A stretch of 64,000 nt of DNA. Origin: Larix kaempferi. Its lineage: Eukaryota; Streptophyta; Pinopsida; Pinales; Pinaceae. Numbering within the stretch: the stretch's first letter is position 1; every line of letters begins with the position of its first letter. Positions 45,610-56,927 of the stretch are shown piece after piece. The position numbers and the translations under genes are program-made. Below the pieces are notes generated by a model that did not search any database, had not been told where the DNA came from, and saw nothing but the letters and a program-made list of their open reading frames with translations. The stretch lies in the NCBI GenBank assembly GCA_027924585.1, contig BSBM01000007.1:9453501-9517500 (forward strand), read 5' to 3'.

Positions 45610-46262
45610 AAAACATACTATAGAAGGCTCGTGGCTAGAAGATTCTCTTAGAAAGAGGAAGAGGATCATGACGAGATGTTTGCTCCAAGTGGCTAGACCA
45701 TTCTCTTAATGGTGTAATTGAAAAAGTAGTGCAAATTAAGAAAACTCCCAGGATTCAATTGAAGAAAGCTCTATATGGGTTCAACAAGTACCCAGGATCG
45801 ATAGTCATTTGATGAGCTTAATGATCACCATGGGTGATGCAGATTTCAAACTTTGCTACAAGGTTGAAGATGGTATGTATATACAAATGACATTATTCTC
45901 TTATATGGATGCAAGAAGGAAATCACCACAGATTTTGAATGATCTTGAGGCTCATATCAGTAGACCCATCTGACAAGAGATGGCAAAGATAGATATGCAA
46001 AACATCACTCAATTCAGAGTGTGAATGATGTTCAGTCACAGAGGGAGAATTGATAGTTTCTTGACAAGATTGGGATTTACCAAAAGTAAAGTTGATCCTA
46101 ACCTTTACCTTAAGGTTATGAACTTGTCATACTATTACTATATGTGGATGATCTCTTTCTGATAGGGAATGAGAAACATATCATGGAAAGCAAGAAGAAG
46201 CTAGCTATAGAATTTGAGATGAAAGAACTTGGATTGATGCATTACTTCCTAGGTCTGGAAGT
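45610..46262 (+). pseudogene. H reverse transcriptase (strongly decayed)
   Basis: Fragments in shifting frames: a RLVAR-type segment near 45625, LKKALYGFNKYPG near 45760 (family LKKALYGLKQAPRAW), and a YVDDLFLIGNEKH segment near 46140-46180, then MKELGLMHYFLGLE. The catalytic YVDD box is readable but out of frame with the start. Confidence 0.75.
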
Positions 46263-47102
46263 ATGGCAAGTCGAGAAGGAATCTTTCTCAACCAGATAAA
46301 TTATGTTGGGGAAATCTTGAGAAGATTTGATATGTTGGAATGTAAATCCATGACCACTCCCATGGATTCCAACTTGAAGATGTTAGCTAATGACTCATCA
46401 GAGTTAGTGGATGTGACTATGTATAGACAAATTATTGGGTCATTGATGTATCTGACGAATACTAGGCCAGATATATGCTTTGTTGTGAACACCTTGAGTC
46501 AATATCTAGTGGAACCTAGGCATGTTCACCCGATAACTGCAAAGCATGTGATGAGGTACCTAAAGGGTATGATAGACTTTGGTCTATGTTATCTTGGAGG
46601 TCATGACTTCAGATTGTATGGCTACATAGATGTTGATTGGGCAGGAAGTGTATCAGACAGGAAAAGCACATCGGGCAGATGTTATTGTCTGGGATTTGCC
46701 ATGATCTCATGGTTTAGTAGGAAGCATTCTAGTGTGGCTCTCGACACAGCTGAAGTGGAATATATAGCTGCTTTATCTACTAGGTATGAAACACTATCGC
46801 TTCGGAAATTGTTATCGGGATTGTTTGACTTGGAGATAGACCCCACTGTGATCTTGTGCGACAACTAGAGTTGTATCAAGATGAATGAAAATCTAGTGTT
46901 CCATGATAAGTCAAAAAACATAGAGATCTCGTATTTCTATATACGAGATATGGTGCAGAAAGGAGTTATAAAGCTCAAGTATGTGAGCACTGACGAACAA
47001 GTTGCTGATGTATTGATCAAACCTCTGTCTCAAGTAAAATTTGAGTATTTTCGAGACAAGCTTGGTGTAGTTCAGAAGGACCCTCCTCAAAAGGGGGAGT
47101 GA
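46263..47102 (+). pseudogene. H RNase H and end of copia pol
   Basis: QIIGSLMYLTNTRPDICFVV, then VDWAGSVSDRKSTSGRCYCL, VALDTAEVEYIAAL and, after a single TAG at 46866, the end STDEQVADVLIKPLSQVKFE with stop at 47100. These are the standard last segments of copia RNase H. It is the best preserved gene of H. Confidence 0.88.
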
Positions 47103-47103
47103 C

Positions 47104-47457
47104 ATGGTTGATGATGATCTAGATACTTGTATCGATGATGAGGATAATTGTATTGATGATGAGGATACTTGTATCGATGATGTGGATACCTGTATCCATG
47201 ATGTGGATAATTGTATCGATGATGTGGATACTTGTACCGATGATGAGGATACCTGTATTGAGGATGTGTATACTTGTATTGATGATGAGGATACTTGTAT
47301 CGATGATGAGGATACTTGTATCAATGATGTAGATACTTGTATCGATGATCAGGACACTTGTGTTGATGATGAGGTTACTTGTTTCGACGATGAGGTTAGT
47401 GATGATGTTACCGGTTCTGACGATGAGGTCGATATATGGTCCTTAGAGTTTGTCTAA
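47104..47457 (+). CDS. Acidic heptad-repeat ORF in H 3' region
   Basis: Opens two bases after the pol stop and runs 117 codons. It is made of about 14 repeats of a 21-bp unit (gatacttgtatcgatgatgag) encoding D-T-C-I-D-D-E with variants DNCIDDV and DTCIHDV. The frame stays open through all units because the unit is a multiple of three. There is no similarity to a known retrotransposon protein; regular Cys every seven residues is striking. It may be a by-product of a minisatellite rather than a protein gene. Confidence 0.4.
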   Translation: MVDDDLDTCIDDEDNCIDDEDTCIDDVDTCIHDVDNCIDDVDTCTDDEDTCIEDVYTCIDDEDTCIDDEDTCINDVDTCIDDQDTCVDDEVTCFDDEVSDDVTGSDDEVDIWSLEFV

Positions 47458-47479
47458 GTGGATGAGGAGGGGTTGTATC

Positions 47480-48118
47480 ATACTTGTACTTTGGTCCCTA
47501 AATTGATCCATAGACATATGTCTTTGAGAAGTGGTCCCTAGTGGACGAGAGGCAATATATCATCCCTGGACTTCAGTCCCTGAATTGATCCGTAGACAGA
47601 TGTCTTCGAGAAGTGGTCCCAAATGGATGTGATAGGATTGCATCATCCCTGAACCTTTGGTTCAAAATGTACATGATAGGACTGCATCATCCCTTAACAG
47701 TTAGTTCAAAATGTACATGATAGGACGACATCGTCCCTGAATAGTTAGTTCAAAATGTATGTGATAGGAATGCATCGTCCTTGAGCAGTTAGTTCAAAAT
47801 GTACATGATAGGACTGCATTGTCCCTGAACAGTTAGTTCAAAATGTATGTGACAGGATTGCATCATCCTTAGACATGAGAGGTGTCTTAAATTGATCTGG
47901 ACTGCATCATCCATAGACATGAGAGGTGTCTTAAATTGATCAGGACTACATCATCCATACACATGAGAGGTGTCTTAAATTGAACTAGACTGCTTCATCC
48001 ATAGACATGAGAGGTGTCTTAAATTGATCAAGATTGATCATCTTGTAAGTAGATATGGATTGCATCGTCCATAGACATGAGAGGTGTCTTAAATTGAGAG
48101 GGATTGATCATCCCGTAA
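47480..48118 (+). repeat. 82-bp and two families of 44-bp tandem repeats in H
   Basis: About 47480-47640: two copies of a unit of roughly 80 bp (gatccatagacatatgtctt). About 47640-47870: five to six copies of a 44-bp unit (gttagttcaaaatgtacatg). About 47872-48110: five copies of another 44-bp unit (agacatgagaggtgtcttaa). The two 44-bp families share the segment ggactgcatcatccct, which suggests that one arose from the other. Confidence 0.85.
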
Positions 48119-48409
48119 TTGGATCATGTGTATTGTAGAGTATACTTCTATGATGATACTGTTGATCGAGATGATCCAAATGATGATGATGTTGATCGAG
48201 AGGATCCGGATGATGATACTATTGATCGAGAGGATCCAGATGATGATACTATTGATCGAGAGGATCCAGATGATGATGTTGTTGATCGAGAGGATCCAGA
48301 TGATGATACTGTTGATCGAGAGGATCCAGATGATGATGTTGTTGATCGAGAGGATCCAGACGATGATACTGTTGATCGAGAGGATCTAGATGATGATATT
48401 GTTGATTGA
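48119..48409 (+). CDS. Acidic decapeptide-repeat ORF in H 3' region
   Basis: A 96-codon open frame made of a 30-bp unit encoding D-D-T-V-D-R-E-D-P-D, about nine times. As with the 21-bp array, the unit length keeps the frame open. No known domain. Translation is unproven. Confidence 0.3.
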   Translation: MDHVYCRVYFYDDTVDRDDPNDDDVDREDPDDDTIDREDPDDDTIDREDPDDDVVDREDPDDDTVDREDPDDDVVDREDPDDDTVDREDLDDDIVD

Positions 48410-48935
48410 AAGGATCCAGATGATGATATTTTTGATAAAGAGGATCCAAATGATGATACTGTTGATCAAGAGGATCCAAATGATGATGTTGTTGATCAAG
48501 AGGATCCAGATGATGATATTGGTGATCGAGAGGATCTAGATGATCATGTTGTTGATCAGGAGATTTAGATGATGATGTTGTTGATCGAGAGATCCAGATG
48601 ATGTTGTTGATCGGGAGATCCAGATGATGATGTTGTTGATCGATAGATCGAGATGATGTTGTTGATCAATAGATCGAGATGATGTTGTTGATCAGGAGAT
48701 ACAGATGATGATGCTGTTGATTGAGAGATCCAGATGATGTTGTTGATTGGGAGATCCAGATGATGATGTTGTTGATCGAGAGATCCAGATAATGATACTG
48801 TTGATTGAGAGATCCAGATGATGATGTTGATCAAGAGATCTAGATGATGTTGATCGAGAGATCCATATGATGTTGTTGATCGAAATATCCAAATAATGAT
48901 ACTGTTGATCGAGATATCCAGATGATGATGTTGTT
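48150..48935 (+). repeat. 30-bp minisatellite and shorter derivatives in H
   Basis: Thirteen or so units of 30 bp (gatgatactgttgatcgag plus aggatccaga) to about 48550, then shortened 21-33 bp units lacking agg to 48935. BamHI-like ggatcc occurs in most of the 30-bp units. Confidence 0.9.
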
Positions 48936-49149
48936 GTAGTTGTTTGGATGCTGCAGAAGATGAAGACTCAGTACTGAAGATGTTGATGTTTCATTATTGA
49001 AGATCTTGAAGATATTCTAGTAACTGTTTGAGTTACTGATGATGATTAAAGAAAGCTTCCAATTATTTATAGATGTATCATGTATCGTGTAGTTGATGAC
49101 TCCTTGCTCCTGTAGATGTTGTTAAAATATCCTTCTCGTTAAGAGGGAG
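48936..49149 (+). other. H 3' untranslated end and polypurine tract
   Basis: Unique AT-rich sequence ending in the polypurine tract aagagggag (49141-49149), which abuts the 3' LTR. Confidence 0.8.
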
Positions 49150-49738
49150 TGTTGAAATATTGTAAGTTCTAAGAATATTATATTTGTACTTTATTATTTC
49201 GTAGATGTTTCATTCCTCCGCAGATATCTTATTGTATATATGGAGATGTTTATTCCTCTGTCGGAATGTGGTAACTTGGGTTATTAGACTTCCCTAGTGG
49301 GGTCGGATTAGAGCTAGTTTTATGGGGTGTTTAAGTCCCCTAGTGGGGTCGGCCTAGTCAACATTATGTTGAATGGTTAAGTTGGGACCGACCTAGTTAA
49401 GGTTAAAAGACAAGTGAAGTAGTGTATAAATAGAGGAGGTGTGTTCCTCATTTAACACAAACTCACTTGTGAAACTCGCATAGGAGAAGGGGAGATCTGC
49501 AAAGGAGGAGAAGGAGCTCATGTTTGGGTATTACATCTTTGTATTTGTTGGTCATCTATATTAAGGAAACTTTGTTGGGTTTTCTACCCCATGAGGGTTT
49601 CCCAGGATAAATTATATCTCTTGTGTTTATGTTGTGATTGTTGTTCTTTCAGTGATCTTGTATATGCTAGTGTTGTGTAATTGAATGTAATACTAATGTT
49701 ATCTATCTTAACATATTGATTCTTAACAAGCATTAAGT
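49150..49738 (+). repeat. H 3' LTR
   Basis: TGTTGAAATATTG to TCTTAACA, 589 bp, homologous to 42811-43387 with TATA box near 49427. Followed by AGCAT. Confidence 0.93.
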
Positions 49739-49743
49739 GGTTT

Positions 49744-49927
49744 TCTCCCGTTTGGGTTTCCACGTAAAAATTTGCGTGTTCTATGTATTTCGCATGTGAT
49801 GGTGAATGTTTATGTTTATGATGGATGCATAATTTAAGTTTAAGTTAAATCGATAAGAAGTAAAAATTGTTCATAACTATGCTAATACTGATTCACCCGC
49901 CCTCTCAGTATTAATAAGATTCCAACA
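49744..49927 (+). repeat. LTR of G (G1), U5 end
   Basis: Continuation of G1 after H: ttccacgtaaaaatttgcgt and gattcacccgccctctcagt, typical U5 sequence of plant copia LTRs, ending attccaaca at 49927. With 40757-42810 it gives an LTR of about 2.2 kb. No primer site follows, in agreement with a 3' LTR. Confidence 0.65.
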
Positions 49928-50321
49928 AAAAAAATCTAATTACCTTCGTAACTCTAATGATCAATAAGGAATTAATAGTTATTTACACAATCTTGGTTTG
50001 GAAATTGTTACTTGGGCATGCAAAAAACATAACATTTTTCTTTTCTCCACCAGAGTGGGGTATCGAGAAATTATTCGTACATCTCAACAATCACTTTTCC
50101 CTCATTCTCATTCTCGTCAATAACAACAACAACAACTACGTGTAATCATCACTCTCTCTCAATTACCTACTCCTAATCTAGCCCTAGAAACCTAATATAG
50201 CCTTAGAAACACTGGAAACCTAATCTATCCCTAGAAATCCTAGAAACCTAATATAGCCCTAGAAACAATAATCTAACCCTAGAAACCTAATCTAGAAACT
50301 TGGGATCTTGGAAACCTAGTC
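49928..50321. other. Flanking AT-rich DNA with short CCTAGAAAC repeats
   Basis: No gene. At about 50160-50320 the motif ccctagaaacctaat(c/a)ta recurs about seven times at irregular 20-35 bp spacing. It leads directly into the 359-bp array. Confidence 0.6.
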
Positions 50322-51779
50322 TAGGGTTTCTCTCAATAAGAGAGATTGCAATTTATGAAAAAAGGGGTCAACTTTGGAAATGACTGAACCATGAAATCAT
50401 GGCCAACATTCACATGTCAAACTTTCCCAAACACACTTGCAGCATCTTACATAACTCAATTATGATTCTAGGATAAAATCTTATGCCCTCGAGATCGATT
50501 CAACATGTGTCCCCGAAATCCTCTAAGAGGAAAGTTGCAACTGGACATAGAATGATGAGGGTGGCTCGGATCGATGAATCTTTAAATCGGTTGGAATCAA
50601 GACATTGGAATAGTGCTAGGGGTGTCTCTCTCCAATGGGTCCATGGACCAGAGACCCTCCATTTCTATGATTTTGGAATCTAGGGTTTCTTTCAGTAAGA
50701 GACAACGTAATTTCTACACAAGGGGGTCAATTTTGGAAATGACTCGACCATGAACTTGTGTCCAATTTTCTCATGTCGAACCTATAGAAACACACTTTCA
50801 TCATCTCATGAAACTCAATTTTTCTACCAAGATCAAATTCTATGCCCTCGGGACCAATTCAACATGTGTCCCTGATAGCCTCTAAAAGGCGAGTTGCAAT
50901 TGGCCATAGAAATGATGACCATGGCTTGGATAGACAAACCATCAACTTCGTTGGAGTCAAGATGTAGGAATAATGATATGGGTGCCTCTCATCCCTAGTT
51001 CCATGGTCTATAGCACCTCCATTTCAGTGATTTTGGAATCTAGGGTTTCTCTTAGTAAGAGACAGTGCAATTTTTACACAAGGGTGTCAACTTCGGAAAT
51101 GAATCGACTATGAAATCGTGCCAAAATTTCAGATGACGAAGCTTTCCAAGAACACTTGCAGCATCTCATAGAACTCAATTCTGCTGCCCGGATCAAATCC
51201 TATGCCCCGAGACTGATTCAACATGTGCCCCTGAAAGCCTCCAGGAGGCAAGTTGCAACTTCCCATAGAACGATGACCATGGATCGGATCGACAAACTAT
51301 CAAATCCATCAGAATTAGGACATTGAAATAATTCTAGGGGTGCTTCTCTCCCCTTGGTCCATGGCCTAGAGCCCCTCCATTTCAACAATTTTGGAATCTA
51401 GGGTTTCTCTCAGTAAGAGATAGTGCAATTTATGCACAAGGGGGTCAAATTTGGAAATGTCTCAACCGTGAACTCGTGGCCAATGTTCACATGTTGAACC
51501 TTCCCAAACGCACTTGCAAAATCTCATGGAACTCAATTATGCTTCCCGGATCAAATCCTATGCCCCAGGGACCAATTCAACATGTGTCCTTGAAAGCGTC
51601 TAGTAGGTGACTTACAAGTGGCCATATAATGATGACTGTGGCTCAGATCGATAAAATGTTGAATCCATTGGAATAAATACATCGGAATAATGATAGGGGT
51701 GTCTCTCTCCCCTAGGTACATATCTTAGAGCCCGTCCATTTTGAAAATTTTGGAATCTAAGGTTTCTCTCAGTAAGAGA
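50322..51779. repeat. 359-bp tandem repeat, four units plus a partial
   Basis: tagggtttct recurs at 50322, 50681, 51041, 51399 and (as taaggtttct) 51758, a period of 358-360 bp. Each unit contains ggtcaa near its start, a copy of aactcaatt, ttcaacatgtgtccc, and tccatttc before the next unit. Units differ at many positions, so the array is old. No ORF is conserved across units. Confidence 0.9.
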
Positions 51780-51969
51780 CATTAAAATAAATAACGAGGG
51801 AATTTTATAAAATATAATATTTTGTTATATCAAGTAGGGAATGTTTTTGTTAATTTGTTCATATAAAGGAAAACAAGAATAGTGGCAAAAAACATGGAAT
51901 CATAGATTTTCAATGGATGAGAGATAAATTCCTACCCATTCAGTGTAGGATAGTTAACACTCTAATTTT

Positions 51970-53690
51970 TGTTGAACTTTGGTTGTCATTGATGTCAACT
52001 AATGTCAAAGAGGATGTCAATTGATTCAACTTGAGTCATTGATGTCAAATAATGTCAAAGTGGATACAACATTCCTACAATAGTTTGGAGAAGTATATGG
52101 AAGCCACTTTGAAGAAGTATATGTGCAAGATGCTGAAGGTAACATATATAGATGACAGTATGAAAAAGTATATATGTTGCATCTAGTCTGAAGATGTGTG
52201 TCCAAGGATACATCATGCATGATGTGTTTTAAGAAGTACATAAGAAGGATACTTCATGCAGATCTAGTTTGAAGAAGTACATAAGGAAGTTATATCATTA
52301 AATGCATCCTACTTCAAACAACAACTGTGCAAAAGTCAAGTCTACCATGTCATACTCTCTCTTGGTAGTAGTCAAAGAACTGGTTGGACAATGATACATG
52401 TGAACAAGCATCCAAGGAGTTGGTTAATTAGAGGTACAAGTGTGCAAGCATGCTGAAAGATGACTTTGGAATGTGAAAGCATTGCTTGGTCAAATATTGG
52501 GAGTGCACTAATAACCTATGGTCGGATAGTCCTACCAGCTTGGACATCTTTCCAAATCAGAATATGCTTTCAGTTGTAAAGGGTGCACAAGTTCCAAGAA
52601 GTGTACAGAAGTTGAAGTTAATATATGAACAAATTCCACAGCTAGTGCTACAACAGATATATAAGTACCGCAAGTGATAATGTTGCAAGGGTCAAAGTAC
52701 CACCAAGAAGAAGTTGGTTTATGCATACATTCCGCAAAGCATCAATACATTAGGTGCGCATGGCCCACCAGCAATGACATAGTAAGGGTCAAAGTTCCAC
52801 CAAGAAGAAGTCGTTGAATGCACAGATTCCGCAAATATTTAATACATCAAGTGAACAATACCCACAAGGTATGGTACAACAAAGGTTGAAGACTCACCAA
52901 GTTGAAGAGTAAGAAAGCGAACACACATCAAAGAAATAGTACATCAACAACACAAGACCACAAAAACAAGATGTAAGTCCCACTAAGTCGTGGACCATGG
53001 ATGTGCTAGAACCACAACGGATGACACATCAACAGCGGATAATATGACATGTGGAAAATGCACAATCTGTGAAGTAGGAAAGAAGGAATTCAACAACCAA
53101 CTTGTGGACATACAATCCAACCAGGACATGTATAAATAGAGGTGCAAGTTGGATATTTGAAGTAAGCTCAATGGAGAGATAGAAGAGCTTCAAGTGTTTG
53201 TTACTGAATTATATTCGGGGCATCAAGGGATCGAGGACAGAACAACATGATCTAGTGAGGATCCGAGTGCGCACAGACAGAGGAATGATACAACTGATGG
53301 TGTGCATAATGATGTTGTAGATCTGTGATGCTTGCTCAAACACCGAAAGGTAGAAACATAGAAGCATGTGCAACTATGTGAATATTGAAAGATAGGATTG
53401 CAGACAACATGCAGATAGTCAAAGATGTTGTAAGACCAAAAAGAAGAAACATAACCAAAGTATATTAGGTGATGCACATATGTTTGGATGATGTATTAAT
53501 ATTGAAGTGAAGTGTGTGAAGTTGAGCAGTTCATTTGATGCGCGACGAAAGAGCAATAGCAAGATCTAGTAAGCGCGTCATGATGAGGATGATATGTGAC
53601 AAGTGGGTTAAACCGAAAGGATGAATCTATTAATGCACAACATGTTGTAGATTTTCTAAAAGACTATTTCACTTATACATAATGGACCCA
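51970..53690 (+). repeat. G-like copia LTR, second copy (G2)
   Basis: Starts TGTTGAACTTTGGTTGTC and follows G1 with roughly two-thirds identity, including tgtataaatagagg (TATA, about 53129) and accaacttgtggacata. The U5 end is not found, so it appears truncated near 53690. The left flank shows no polypurine tract, so it is not simply the partner of G1. Confidence 0.55.
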
Positions 53691-54181
53691 TCAGTAAGTG
53701 TGCAGTTCGAACTCTAGGCACTGAACTGAAACTGTATGGAACAAAAGGTCACATCGGTCATCAAATTTAAGCTCTCAAGGCTCAGCCTTGGCACAAGGTA
53801 TACTCAATGTCTGATATATATACTACTCTGATCTGAGAGTGATCCCAAATAACTCTGCTCATCATAACTGATCTCTGTAAAACCTAAGCTCTGGAAAGTG
53901 CAGATATCTACTCAACAAGAATAGTAGCCCAGCTACTATGGTGTGATAACATCTAGCTCCAGCTGGGATAAGTGCTCTAAGGGAGAGAGTGCTTGAGAAC
54001 CTCAGTATCTCTGGTCTCGAACTGCTATGCATCAATCTTCAATCAAGAAACTCATCATCCTTGCTTTCAGCTTTTATTTTTGCACCTGTATCTGCACTCA
54101 TGGCCACTAAAATACCTCATGAAGCATGTATGGAAAAATATAAAATAAATGCTGGAAATGAAATCTACTCTATAGCATAAA
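53691..54181. other. Unassigned sequence next to gag fragment L
   Basis: No ORF or known repeat recognised. It may be the downstream part of the L gag locus, or an LTR remnant. Confidence 0.4.
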
Positions 54182-54658
54182 CTAAAATGCATAAACAGAA
54201 ATACTAGAGGGGTCATCTCCAGATGTTGACAATTCACTTGATATTTGATTATTAATTGATTCAACAATAGCATTGGAACTTGGAAGGTTTTGATCTTGGA
54301 TTTGATTTGAAGAATATATATCATCATATTCACTTCCCCATTCTTCTAGGAATTTATTTTCAAATATGTCATATCCGGAAATGCTATTGGCCTTCAAATT
54401 CAAGAACCAGATCTCAGCTCTCCCTTGGAAAGATGAGGCCAATAGTTTCATACATACATCCTCATCGGTTAAAGATAATTCATTAATAACTTCTTTAAAG
54501 AGATTAAGGTTCCCTTTCGTAGACATCTCATAACTTCCATCGAATTTAGGCAACCTTTCACGGGCCTGATGAGGAATATGATGAGGATACCCAATAATTT
54601 TTGAAAAGTCAAAAAATTTTAACCGACCGAAAGTCCTAGGATGCTCAGAAGCAGCCAT
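54182..54658 (-). pseudogene. Gypsy gag fragment L
   Basis: A 158-codon open frame starting MAASEHPRTFGRLKFFDF. Capsid motifs: RLPKFDGSYEMSTKGNLNLF, VCMKLLASSFQGRAEIWFLN and ISGYDIFENKFLEEW, the retrotrans_gag pattern. The zinc knuckle and pol are missing. The sequence just upstream (54659-54741) would be its leader and is cut by the insertion of copia I. Confidence 0.7.
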
Positions 54659-54741
54659 GGATGGAAATTATAAGAAACTTTAGGAAAACAATAAAGTACC
54701 CCATGGGTTTTAGATGTAATGGGATCAATCACCAATGGAGT

Positions 54742-55344
54742 TGTTGATGTATATGTAACTTCGGAATGTATTTCATCTATGTATTTCATATATATTTATT
54801 GTACCCTTATTAGAGATGTGTTATTTCTCTATCAGGAAGTGTCGTCATGTGGATTGACAAGTGTCGCAAGTGTGTGTACTTGCTGATGGGTTATTAGACT
54901 ACCATGCATGGGGTCGACCTGAAATATATATTATATTGTGGATGTATCTAGATAGAAAAGTTAGCCCCATAGTGTAACTAGGAAAACAGGTTAGTATAAA
55001 TAGAGATCAGGAGATCTCTATTTTGATCATTCGAAAAGTCACACTTCTCTCACTCAGAAAGTGGCGCACTAGTGAGGAGGAGGATCATCTACTACTAGGA
55101 GACTATCTCAGTGTATTTTGGTTGTACTTTGGTTGATCCATTGCTCTCTCTATCTCTGAGGAAGTTGTGGAGTTTTTCACCTTAGGGTTTTCCCCACGGA
55201 AACTCTTTGTCTCTTGTCTCTCATGCTTTTGATTCTTGTGATGCTTGTTATGCTTATTGTGATTGTTATGCATTGATATAATGTATATGTTATTCTCTCA
55301 GTGAAGATCCTAGAGTATTGTGAATTAATGCTCAAAATTTAACA
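54742..55344 (+). repeat. I 5' LTR
   Basis: TGTTGATGTATATG to AAAATTTAACA, 603 bp. A TATA-like box (agtataaataga) lies near 54995-55005. The end is fixed by the perfect primer site that follows. Confidence 0.88.
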
Positions 55345-55356
55345 TGGTATCAGAGC
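55345..55356 (+). other. I primer-binding site (tRNA-iMet)
   Basis: Perfect TGGTATCAGAGC abutting the LTR. Confidence 0.95.
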
Positions 55357-55916
55357 TAACTTGAGAAGAAGACATTTTGCAGTGACGAAAATTTGAGTTT
55401 CTTGTTTATTGGGTTTCTCTCCACATATTATGGAAAAGAATTATAGTAGATTGACTCTACTCATCAAGGAGAATCCATCTGTCCAGTCAGAATTCAATTT
55501 TGAGCATTTTCAGATTTGGCCCTAAACATTAGGGTTTCCACAAAAATAGGAATTTCTGAAATCTGAGGACATAACTGGAAGCGCCTTGCAAAAATCAAAG
55601 TTTAGAGATTTAGATCGAGACTTTTGGCTGGGTAGATCTCCGGGAAACTCAAACCCTAATTCAGGGCTCTCCCTAGTGAACTCGGGAGGACAAAAGTCAA
55701 ATCTGAAGGGTAAAACTTTGCTGATCTCAAATTCTAAATGCACCAGGCTGATCCGCTCATCAAGGTGCATCTTTATATCCTTTCAGAAAGTTGAAATTCA
55801 CATTTTGAATTTTTTGGGTTTTTCGACAAACCCTAATCCGAGACCAAATCGAGTTTTCATCATTTCAAGTGGTAAGACCTAAATCTTTTCTATTTCCGTT
55901 TGAAGTACTCTTTAAA

Positions 55917-56927
55917 ATGTCTCACCACACCATGCTTGAGGATAAGCTTGAAGGGGCTGATAACTTCTGGGATTGGAAGTATAGGATTGGGTTAATCCTA
56001 GAAGAGAATGAGTTGGACTCATATATAAAAGAAGACATCCCTATCCCAGAGGATGAAGAGGCTGAAGTATTGCATAAGAAGAACTTGGTCAAGGCAAAGA
56101 GAATCATTGCTGATTCTATCAAAGACCATCTCATACCCCATGTGTCTTCTCTAAAGACACCCAAAGAGATGTTTGACTCTTTGACTAAGTTATTTGAAGG
56201 GAAGAACATAAATCAGAAGATGACCCTGCGAAACCAATTGAAAGGAGTAAAGTTTCATAATGGAGAAACCATTCAATCTTATTTTTCAAGGGTCTCTCAG
56301 ATCAAGGAACAACTAGAAGCAATGGATGAAATGGTGGAGAATGGTGAAGTTGTCATGACCACTCTGAATGGCTTACCTAGGTCATGGGACTCCTTCATTC
56401 AAGGAATCTGTGCAAGAAAGAAGTTGATTTCCTTCAGTAGACTATGGGAAGAATTCTCACAAGAAGAAGCAAGGCTTGTGGCACGAGAAGAAAAGATGGG
56501 GAATGAAGATCAATCTCTCACAGCTCACACCAAGAAAGGGAAGTCCAAGAGAGAGCCATCTCACTACAATAAATCTTCACATCGCTTCAAAGAAAGCAGA
56601 ATATGCTTCACCTGTAATGAGAAAGGACATATTGCCATAAATTGTCCCAAGAACAAGAAGGACAACAACAACTTCAACAAGAAGAAGAAGGGTAGCAAAA
56701 GAAGTTTTCATGCTCATGTTGTCGAGGATGATGAACCACCCAAGAAGAAGGCTAGGGAAGAATGTGATGATAGTAATGATGACTCATCAAGTGAAGAAGA
56801 GTATGTTCTGATCTCTGCTCTCACAGGTACTATCTCCCATGGTTGTAATGATTGGTTAATTGACAGTGGGGCTTCCAAACACATGAATAGGTTTAAGGAA
56901 TCTTTTGTGAACCTATCTGAACATTAA
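55917..56927 (+). pseudogene. I gag and protease
   Basis: Start at MSHHTMLEDKLEGADNFWDW; an upstream Met (55869) lies in leader sequence. The UBN2-type capsid follows (LKTPKEMFDSLTKLFEGKNI), then the zinc knuckle CFTCNEKGHIAINC (about 56605-56650), an Asp/Glu-rich linker, and protease WLIDSGASKHMNRF (about 56850-56895). Essentially intact until a TAA at 56925, probably from CAA. The frame is the same on both sides. Confidence 0.92.

Larger units (their letters stand above)
42811..49738 (+). mobile_element. Element H: defective Ty1/copia element with 3' tandem-repeat region
   Basis: LTRs of 577 and 589 bp, flanked by AGAAT (42806-42810) and AGCAT (49739-49743). A primer site, partial RT and RNase H, and a polypurine tract are present. 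Gag, protease and integrase are not found; instead there are about 2.2 kb of apparently non-coding sequence. Between the pol stop and the 3' LTR lie about 1.8 kb of tandem repeats. Confidence 0.9.

Noticed and set aside
47104-48935. CRISPR-like array
   Set aside because: Units are directly adjacent without unique spacers, and the context is a plant copia element.
50160-50320. Telomere-like CCCTAAA repeats
   Set aside because: The unit is ccctagaaacctaatcta with irregular spacing, not the plant telomere heptamer.
51970-53690. G1 and G2 as the two LTRs of one element with the 359-bp array as its interior
   Set aside because: G1 is preceded by a polypurine tract and has no primer site after it, so it is a 3' LTR; G2 lacks a polypurine tract before it; the two differ too much for one insertion.
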